A DNA stretch of 41,757 nt from a bacterium (lineage in GTDB: Bacteria; Margulisbacteria; Marinamargulisbacteria; JAHFDA01). Below are positions 31,555 through 37,952 of the stretch, one piece after another. Location: NCBI GenBank assembly GCA_023249225.1, contig JAHFDA010000020.1, positions 1 through 41,757 of the forward strand, written 5' to 3'. Each line of letters opens with the position of its first letter. The stretch's first letter is position 1. The translations under genes were made by a program, and so were the position numbers. The notes below the pieces were generated by a model. That model was not told the DNA's origin, made no database searches, and saw nothing but the letters and a program-made list of their open reading frames with translations.

Positions 31555-33083
31555 ACGGCGCCGATTCTAAAATTCTCCCTTTCGAGGAGGCGGTACAGAC
31601 CCTGGAAAGAACGCGCAAGCAGGGCAAGCGTGTGGTCTTATGCCACGGTGTTTTTGACCTGATGCATCCGGGGCATATCCTGCATTTTAAAGCGGCGCGC
31701 GGCTTTGGCGATGTGCTGGTGGTGACGGTGACGCCCGACGAATTTGCGCGTAAGGCGCCTGGACGCCCTTATTTTAATCAGCGCCTGCGCATGGAGACCA
31801 TTGCATCACTGGAATACGTAGACTATGTGGTGCTCAATCAGTGGGAGACATCCATTGAAACCATCAGACAGCTGAAACCCCATGTTTACGTCAAAGGCAG
31901 CGACTACCGCGACCCAGGCCAGGATGTCACTGGAAACATTGCGCATGAACAAGCGGCGGTTGAGGCGGTGGGCGGGCAGTTGGTGTATACCGATGAAGAA
32001 AGCTTTAGTTCAAGCGCCTTGATCAACCAGTTTTTTCGACCCTATTCCCCGGACGCGGAACGTTATTTAAAACAAATTAGAACGCGTTACAGTGCCGATG
32101 AAATCTGGTCCTATATTAAAAAGCTCGAATCCCTGTCTGTGCTGGTGGTGGGCGAGGCGATCTTTGACCAATACACGTATTGCCGACCCATGGCCAAGCC
32201 GCCCAAGGACAGCATTGTGGCTTCGCGTTACATTGGCGAAGAATGTTTTGCAGGAGGTTCTGCGGCCATCGCCCGGCACCTGGCCAATTTTTGCAAGCAG
32301 GTGACACTGATTACCATCCTGGGCGAGGACGAATACGGGTTGCCTTTTTTTAAAGAAAAACTTGCCCGTGACAACATTGTGCTGGCGCCTTTGTTGCTTT
32401 CAGACCGACCCACGATCCGAAAACAGCGTTTCCTGGAACCTAAGTTTTTAACCAAAATGTTCGAATTGCAATATCTCAATGATGAAGCCGTATCGGCGCC
32501 GATTTCAGAAAAATTACGTGCGCTTTTTAACCAGCATGTCAGCGATCACCCCATACTGATGGTGGCCGACTTTGGCCATGGCATGATTGATGCCCAATTG
32601 CAGCAGACATTTTATGACTGCAAGCGTTTTATGGCGCTTAACACCCAGACCAACAGCGCCAACATGGGTTTTAACCCAGTTAATAAGTACCGTAGTGCGC
32701 ACTATGTCAGCATTGACGAGCCCGAATTGCGTTTGGCAGCGCGCACCAAATCGGGGGATCTCATGAGCATTGCCAAGGTGATCAAACAAGAACTGCGTTG
32801 CCCCCTGTTCATGGTCAGCCGCGGCGCCGAGGGGTCATCGCTGGTGACTGATGCGGGGGACATTATTGAAACGCCGGTTTTTAGCAATCGGGTGGTCGAC
32901 CGCACCGGCGCCGGAGACGCCTTGTTTGCCATCACCTCGGCCCTGGCCTATCAAAAAGCGCCGCCCGATATCATTGGTTTTGTAGGCAACTGCGTGGGCA
33001 TGATCGCAGTTGAAACCGTGGGTAACCGCGAGCCAATTGATCCAGTGTTGCTGCATAAGTACATGAACAACCTGCTTAAATAA
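31551..33083 (+). CDS. HldE-like bifunctional heptose enzyme with reversed domain order
   Basis: A 510-residue fusion. Residues ~10-150 are a cytidylyltransferase-like adenylyl/nucleotidyltransferase with HPGH (HGVFDLMHPGHILHF), YVKGSDY and ESFSSSALI. Residues ~185-510 are a PfkB/ribokinase-type kinase with FAGGSAAIARHLA and RTGAGDALFA (catalytic Asp456). E. coli HldE carries the kinase first and the nucleotidyltransferase second, so the order is inverted here. Together the two activities would convert heptose-7-phosphate to NDP-heptose, with a phosphatase step (GmhB) not seen in the window. A GmhA-like isomerase follows immediately. ATG 31551 overlaps the epimerase stop; a longer in-frame start inside the epimerase is rejected. 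Confidence 0.87.
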   Translation: MNGADSKILPFEEAVQTLERTRKQGKRVVLCHGVFDLMHPGHILHFKAARGFGDVLVVTVTPDEFARKAPGRPYFNQRLRMETIASLEYVDYVVLNQWETSIETIRQLKPHVYVKGSDYRDPGQDVTGNIAHEQAAVEAVGGQLVYTDEESFSSSALINQFFRPYSPDAERYLKQIRTRYSADEIWSYIKKLESLSVLVVGEAIFDQYTYCRPMAKPPKDSIVASRYIGEECFAGGSAAIARHLANFCKQVTLITILGEDEYGLPFFKEKLARDNIVLAPLLLSDRPTIRKQRFLEPKFLTKMFELQYLNDEAVSAPISEKLRALFNQHVSDHPILMVADFGHGMIDAQLQQTFYDCKRFMALNTQTNSANMGFNPVNKYRSAHYVSIDEPELRLAARTKSGDLMSIAKVIKQELRCPLFMVSRGAEGSSLVTDAGDIIETPVFSNRVVDRTGAGDALFAITSALAYQKAPPDIIGFVGNCVGMIAVETVGNREPIDPVLLHKYMNNLLK

Positions 33084-33088
33084 ATCAC

Positions 33089-33709
33089 ATGGCTCATTCG
33101 CTTAAAACCCGCAATCGTTATGCCACCGATTTTTTGGTGGCCCTGCAACAGGGCATCCAAGGGGCCCAAGCCACCCGTGAGCGTATGGCGCTGGACTTAT
33201 CGGCAGCCTTGGCCGAGACAGCGGCTTTAATTGAAAAAGCCTGTGGCGGCGGTTCTAAGGTATTGTTTGTGGGTAATGGGGGCAGCGCGGGTATCTGCAG
33301 CCACATGGCCATTGATTTTTGGAAAAACGGTGGTCTCGAAGCCCTGGCTTTTAATGATGGATCTTTGCTGACTTGCCTGGGGAACGATTTTGGATTCGAT
33401 CAGGTGTTTGCGCGGCCAGTGCAGTGTTACGGCAAGGCGGGTGATGTGCTGGTGGCCATCAGCAGCAGCGGACGTTCGCCGGATATTCTTAACGCAGTTG
33501 CCGCCGCCCGTGAAAAACAATGCCAGGTGCTGACATTTTCTGGTTTTGATTCTGCTAACCCGCTGCGTACACTGGGGGACTATAACTTTTATGTGGCCTC
33601 GCATACCTATGGCATTGTGGAGACCACCCACCAGGCGCTCATTCATGCCATACTGGATGCCAGCATGCTGGCGCGCGGACTGATGACGGCAGTGGAGGGT
33701 GTCAAGTGA
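33089..33709 (+). CDS. gmhA: SIS-domain phosphosugar isomerase, GmhA-like
   Basis: A 206-residue single SIS domain. LFVGNGGSAGICSHMAIDFWKNG (landmark near residues 54-76) and VAISSSGRSPDILNA are the phosphosugar-binding loops of sedoheptulose-7-phosphate isomerases. ETTHQALIHAI near the C-terminus matches the GmhA catalytic helix. It would supply D-glycero-D-manno-heptose-7-phosphate to the upstream HldE-like enzyme, cytoplasmic. It follows that gene by 5 bp and overlaps the next (GTGA). DiaA, a non-enzymatic SIS relative, is an alternative excluded mainly by context. Confidence 0.85.
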   Translation: MAHSLKTRNRYATDFLVALQQGIQGAQATRERMALDLSAALAETAALIEKACGGGSKVLFVGNGGSAGICSHMAIDFWKNGGLEALAFNDGSLLTCLGNDFGFDQVFARPVQCYGKAGDVLVAISSSGRSPDILNAVAAAREKQCQVLTFSGFDSANPLRTLGDYNFYVASHTYGIVETTHQALIHAILDASMLARGLMTAVEGVK

Positions 33710-34713
33710 ACGTGGTGATTACCGGTGGGGCGGGTTATGTGGGCAGCGTGTTGGTGCCGCACTTGTTGACCCGGGGATACTCTGTAAAGGTACTCGACCT
33801 GTTTATGTATGGAAACGAAGTTTTCCGCGGTTTAGAAACCCATTCCCGCCTTGTCAAAGTCAAAATGGATATCCGCGATAAAGCCGCGGTTTTGCGTGAA
33901 ACCAAGGGTGCCGATGCGTTGCTGCACCTGGCATGTATTTCCAATGATCCCAGTTTTGACCTTGACCCCGCTCTGGGCAAATCAATTAACTATGATGCTT
34001 TTTTTAATTTACTTGAGGCCATTCGCCAAAACGGGATCAAACGCTTTGTGTATGCATCGAGTTCCAGTGTGTATGGCATTAAAGAAAAAAGTGACGTGCT
34101 AGAGGAAGATTCGTGTGAACCGCTGACGGATTATTCCAAATACAAGATGATGTGCGAGGACGAGTTGCGACGGGCGGGTTTAGATGACCTGTGCACGTGG
34201 GTCATTTTGCGTCCGGCCACGGTCTGTGGCTATGGATCGCGCCTGCGTCTCGATCTGACGGTTAATATTCTTACCATTCACGCGCTGGTCAATCGGCGCA
34301 TTCGGGTTTTTGGGGGTTCGCAGCGGCGGCCGAATTTGCATATCCAGGACATGGCCGAAGTTTATCAAGTACTTTTAGAAGCTCCGGCCGAAAAAATCCA
34401 CCGCCAGGTCTTTAACGCGGGTTATCAAAATCTAGCGGTGTCCGCCATTGCCGACATTGTCAAACAGGAAGTGGGTCAGGATTGCGAGATTGTGGTGGAA
34501 CCCAGCGACGATCCGCGTTCGTACCATGTCAATTCAGACAAGATTGCGCGTGTGCTTGGATTTAAGGCACGCCACACGATACAGGATGCGGTGCGTGGTA
34601 TCGCCGAGGCTTACCAGGCCGGAAAGATTCAGAATCCGCTTCATAACCCGTTGTATTTTAATATTAAGCGTATGAAAGACATTAAATTAGAACAAACGGT
34701 GAGCCATGCCTAG
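33706..34713 (+). CDS. NAD-dependent sugar epimerase/dehydratase (extended SDR)
   Basis: A 335-residue extended SDR. NAD-binding TGGAGYVG lies at residues 5-12, HLACISNDPSFDLDP follows, then catalytic YASSSSVYG and YSKYK. ILRPATVCGYGSRLRLDLTVN and RPNLHIQDMAEVY are typical of a subgroup often found in heptose or O-antigen clusters. It overlaps both neighbours (GTGA upstream, 8 nt downstream). Likely an epimerase or dehydratase acting on the NDP-heptose or a derived sugar before the two aminotransferases; the specific step is not readable. Confidence 0.87.
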   Translation: MNVVITGGAGYVGSVLVPHLLTRGYSVKVLDLFMYGNEVFRGLETHSRLVKVKMDIRDKAAVLRETKGADALLHLACISNDPSFDLDPALGKSINYDAFFNLLEAIRQNGIKRFVYASSSSVYGIKEKSDVLEEDSCEPLTDYSKYKMMCEDELRRAGLDDLCTWVILRPATVCGYGSRLRLDLTVNILTIHALVNRRIRVFGGSQRRPNLHIQDMAEVYQVLLEAPAEKIHRQVFNAGYQNLAVSAIADIVKQEVGQDCEIVVEPSDDPRSYHVNSDKIARVLGFKARHTIQDAVRGIAEAYQAGKIQNPLHNPLYFNIKRMKDIKLEQTVSHA

Positions 34714-35836
34714 CGAAACTGTGCCTCAAAAAAAAGTCCGGTATTCTTATCTGCCACAGCAATTTGCTGACCCAGAGCCTGTCTTTGAAGAAATTCGCAG
34801 GCTCATTCAATCAGGCAACTATACTTTGGGAGCGCAGGTAGCCCAGTTTGAACAAGCCTTTGCCAGGGTGATCGGTGTTAAGCATGCCATTGGTGTGGCT
34901 TCGGGTACGGACAGTCTGATGTTGGGGCTTAAAGCTCTGGGGATCGGTCACGGAGATGAAGTCATTACGGCTGCCAATACGTTTATCGCCACAGTAGGTG
35001 CGATTAATGCGGCTGGGGCCCGTCCGGTACTCGTCGACGTCACACCTTATTTTACAATTGATCCCGAGCGCATTGAAGCGGCCATTACGCCGCACACCAA
35101 AGCCATCATGCCGGTACACATTACAGGCGAGGCCTGCGACATGGATCGCATTGAAGCCATTGCCAAGAAACATCACCTGCCGATTGTAGAGGATGCCTGT
35201 CAGTCTATTCTCTGCGAATTTAACGGACAAAAAGCGGGCACGTTTGGCGCGGCGGCAGGTTTTAGCTTGCATCCGCTAAAGAATCTCAATGTGTGGGGCG
35301 ATGCCGGGGTGGTGGTGACCAACCGTGATGATCTCAACGAAACATTGCGTTTGCTACGCAACCATGGTCTTAAAAATCGCGATGAAATTGAAATTTTGGG
35401 ATACAACTCCCGTTTAGATACCTTGCAGGCTATTGTAGGCAATTCGCTGGTGGGGCAGGTAGGGGATATCACTGCCAGGCGTATTCAAAATGCAGCGCGC
35501 TATGATGCCGGATTTAAAAACTTGTCGGGTCAAATCACGCTTCCGCCACGGCGCGCCAACGTCAAAAGGGTTTATCACTTGTACATGGTACAGGCTTACC
35601 GGCGCGATGCACTTTTACGCTTTCTTGAAGAAAACGGCATCGAAGCCAAGGTGCACTATCCTATTCCGCTGCCATGGCAAAGGGGCTTGAGACATCTGGG
35701 ATACAAACCCGGTGATTTTCCAGAAACCGAACGGCAGGCGCGCGAGTTCATTACCTTTCCGGTGGATCAACATTTGCGGCCTGACGAAATCGATTACGTG
35801 ATCGAAAAAGTACACGAGTTTTACAAAAGCGTGTGA
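34706..35836 (+). CDS. DegT/DnrJ/EryC1-family aminotransferase (first of tandem pair)
   Basis: A 376-residue PLP enzyme. Motifs: VASGTDSLMLGL, AANTFIATVGAI, VEDACQS, and Schiff-base Lys192 in SLHPLKNLNVWGDAGVV. GDAG replaces the common GDGG in both tandem copies. NGIEAKVHYPIPLPWQ is the usual C-terminal substrate loop. It is expected to aminate a keto-sugar nucleotide. The immediately following gene is a paralogue, so two different keto positions, two substrates or a heteromer are possible. The ATG overlaps the epimerase gene by 8 nt. Confidence 0.9.
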   Translation: MPSETVPQKKVRYSYLPQQFADPEPVFEEIRRLIQSGNYTLGAQVAQFEQAFARVIGVKHAIGVASGTDSLMLGLKALGIGHGDEVITAANTFIATVGAINAAGARPVLVDVTPYFTIDPERIEAAITPHTKAIMPVHITGEACDMDRIEAIAKKHHLPIVEDACQSILCEFNGQKAGTFGAAAGFSLHPLKNLNVWGDAGVVVTNRDDLNETLRLLRNHGLKNRDEIEILGYNSRLDTLQAIVGNSLVGQVGDITARRIQNAARYDAGFKNLSGQITLPPRRANVKRVYHLYMVQAYRRDALLRFLEENGIEAKVHYPIPLPWQRGLRHLGYKPGDFPETERQAREFITFPVDQHLRPDEIDYVIEKVHEFYKSV

Positions 35837-36960
35837 GCAGCACGGTTCTGCGTCAGGTTCCTTACGTTAACTTTAAGGCGCAGTACGCCGCTGAAAAGGA
35901 TGTCTTGCTTGCGGCTGTCACCCGCACCATGGCATCGGGGCAATATATCCTAGGCCCGGAAGTCGAGCGCTTCGAAAAAAAGCTGGCCGAATTCTGCGGC
36001 GTCAAACATGCCATTGGCGTCTCCAGCGGCACGGCGGCGCTGGTGCTGGGACTCAAAATATTGGGAGTGGAGCCGGGTGACGAGGTGATTGTCCCGCCCA
36101 ATTCTTTTGTGGCTTCGGCCACAGCAGCGGTGCTATTGGGTGCCAAGCCGGTGTTTGCTGATGTGCGTGAGGATCTCAATATCGATCCGCAAGCCATTGA
36201 AAAAGTAATTACTGCTCGCAGCAAGGTCATTATGCCGGTGCATCTGACGGGCCGTATGGCCGACATGGATGCCATCACCCAGGTGGCTCAAGCCCACGGC
36301 TTAAAGATTTTAGAAGACGCGGCCCAGGCCATTGGCGCTACCTGGGACGGAAAAAAAGCGGGCGCATGGGGACATGCGGCGGCCTTTAGCATGCATCCGC
36401 TGAAAAATCTTAATGCCATGGGCGATGCCGGAGCTATCACCACCCACGATGATGGTTTGGCGGCGCGCTTGCGGGTGCTGCGCAACCTGGGTCTTAAAAA
36501 CCGCGATGAAGTGGTGGAATGGAGCGATAATATGCGCCTGGATGAGTTGCAGGCCGCCATTCTTAACGTGCGTCTTGAGCGCCTGACAGACGTCACCGAA
36601 AAGCGTCGGGCCCATGCCCAGCGTTATCGGGAGCGGCTCGGAGATGTGGCGGGCTTGCGTTGTCCGCAAGATGCGCCGCAGTGTTACGCGGTTTATCATG
36701 TTTTTATCATTCAATGCGAGCAGCGTGATGCTTTGCAGAAATTCCTTATGGAACAAGGCATCGAAACCAAGATTCATTACCCGATTCCAATTCACCGCCA
36801 GCCTTGTGCGGCCAAGTTGGGTTATGCGACCGGCAGTTTTCCGGTGGCCGAAGCCCAGGCCCGACAGATTTTGTCGCTGCCGATTCATCAGCATCTTGAA
36901 ATAGCGGATATCGACTATGTGAGCGCAAAAATCCGCAAATTTTTTGGAGCGCAAGCATGA
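35833..36960 (+). CDS. DegT/DnrJ/EryC1-family aminotransferase (second of tandem pair)
   Basis: A 375-residue paralogue of the preceding gene. Motifs: VSSGTAALVLGL, PPNSFVASATA, EDAAQAIGATW, Schiff-base Lys191 in SMHPLKNLNAMGDAGAI, and QGIETKIHYPIPIHRQ. GTG start overlapping the previous stop (GTGA) and ATGA overlap with the next gene. The catalytic lysine and aspartate are intact in both copies, so neither appears to be a decaying duplicate. Some DegT-fold proteins work as 3-dehydratases, but those lack the lysine, which is present here. Confidence 0.9.
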   Translation: MSSTVLRQVPYVNFKAQYAAEKDVLLAAVTRTMASGQYILGPEVERFEKKLAEFCGVKHAIGVSSGTAALVLGLKILGVEPGDEVIVPPNSFVASATAAVLLGAKPVFADVREDLNIDPQAIEKVITARSKVIMPVHLTGRMADMDAITQVAQAHGLKILEDAAQAIGATWDGKKAGAWGHAAAFSMHPLKNLNAMGDAGAITTHDDGLAARLRVLRNLGLKNRDEVVEWSDNMRLDELQAAILNVRLERLTDVTEKRRAHAQRYRERLGDVAGLRCPQDAPQCYAVYHVFIIQCEQRDALQKFLMEQGIETKIHYPIPIHRQPCAAKLGYATGSFPVAEAQARQILSLPIHQHLEIADIDYVSAKIRKFFGAQA

Positions 36961-37952
36961 GCCTTGCAACCGTGGTGGTGCTGGGGAGCAACTGTTTTTC
37001 GGGTAGCCACATGGTCGACCTTTTGCTTGAACACGGAGCACAACAAGTGCTGGGGATCAGCCGCTCGCCAGAAAAGTCGGCTTTATATTTGCCTTACTTG
37101 GGAAAGGCTCCCGGGCGTTACCAATTTCACCAAATCAACATGACCCAGGCCATACCGGATCTATTGGCCTTGCTCGACCGGGTCAAGCCCGCAGTGATCA
37201 TTAATTTTGCGGCTTTAAGCGAAGTGTTTCAAAGCAACGAAACCCCTTCAGAATATTTCCGTATCAACACGCAGGCCGTGGTTGACCTGTGCAGCGCCCT
37301 GCGCCAGCGGGCCTATCTTAAGCAGTACATTCATGTTTCCAGCGCCGAAGTCTATGGCCATGCCAAGGGTCATGTGCGCGAAGATGCTCCCGTAGACCCG
37401 ACTTCGGCCTATGCGGCGTCTAAGGCGGCGGCAGATCTGTATCTTTTGACCTTGTTCCGGCGCTTTAACTTTCCGGTGCGCATCATTCGTTCCACCAATG
37501 TCTATGGCCGACACCAGCAACTGTTTAAAATTATTCCGCGCACGATCATCTATCTTAAACAAGGCAAAAAAATTCCGCTGCACGGGGGCGGCAGCGCAGT
37601 GCGTGTATTCATTCATATCCGCGATGTATGCGCCGGGATACTGGCCTGCATGCAAAAAGGGCGATCGGGAGGGATTTATCATTTTGCAACTGACTTTTCG
37701 CACGATATTGCCTGGGTGGTGCGCTTTATTGCGCAGCAAATGGGGCAGAACTTTCAGCAGGTCACCGAAATTTCGGGCGAACGTGCCGGGCAGGACGATG
37801 CGTACTGGCTTGACTGCCGCCTAAGCGCCGAAGAACTGGGCTGGCAGCCACAAATTTCTTTTACGCAAGGTGTCACTGAAACGATTGACTGGATCGAGGC
37901 AAACTGGCAGGCGATACGTGATGAACCGCATGTATATCGGCATGTGGTTTAG
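36957..37952 (+). CDS. NAD-dependent nucleotide-sugar dehydratase/epimerase (RmlB/GMD-like SDR)
   Basis: A 331-residue extended SDR. The N-terminal NAD loop is atypical (VVVLGSNCFSGSHMVD, with GxxCFSG in place of GGxGFIG). NFAALSEVFQSNETP, HVSSAEVYGHAKG, SAYAASKAAADLY (catalytic Tyr/Lys) and RSTNVYGRHQQLFKIIPR resemble 4,6-dehydratases. RVFIHIRDVCAGI is the usual substrate loop. Last gene of the plus-strand operon; its TAG overlaps the stop of the convergent Wzy-like gene by 4 bp. A 4-keto product would be a substrate for the DegT enzymes. Confidence 0.87.
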   Translation: MSLATVVVLGSNCFSGSHMVDLLLEHGAQQVLGISRSPEKSALYLPYLGKAPGRYQFHQINMTQAIPDLLALLDRVKPAVIINFAALSEVFQSNETPSEYFRINTQAVVDLCSALRQRAYLKQYIHVSSAEVYGHAKGHVREDAPVDPTSAYAASKAAADLYLLTLFRRFNFPVRIIRSTNVYGRHQQLFKIIPRTIIYLKQGKKIPLHGGGSAVRVFIHIRDVCAGILACMQKGRSGGIYHFATDFSHDIAWVVRFIAQQMGQNFQQVTEISGERAGQDDAYWLDCRLSAEELGWQPQISFTQGVTETIDWIEANWQAIRDEPHVYRHVV

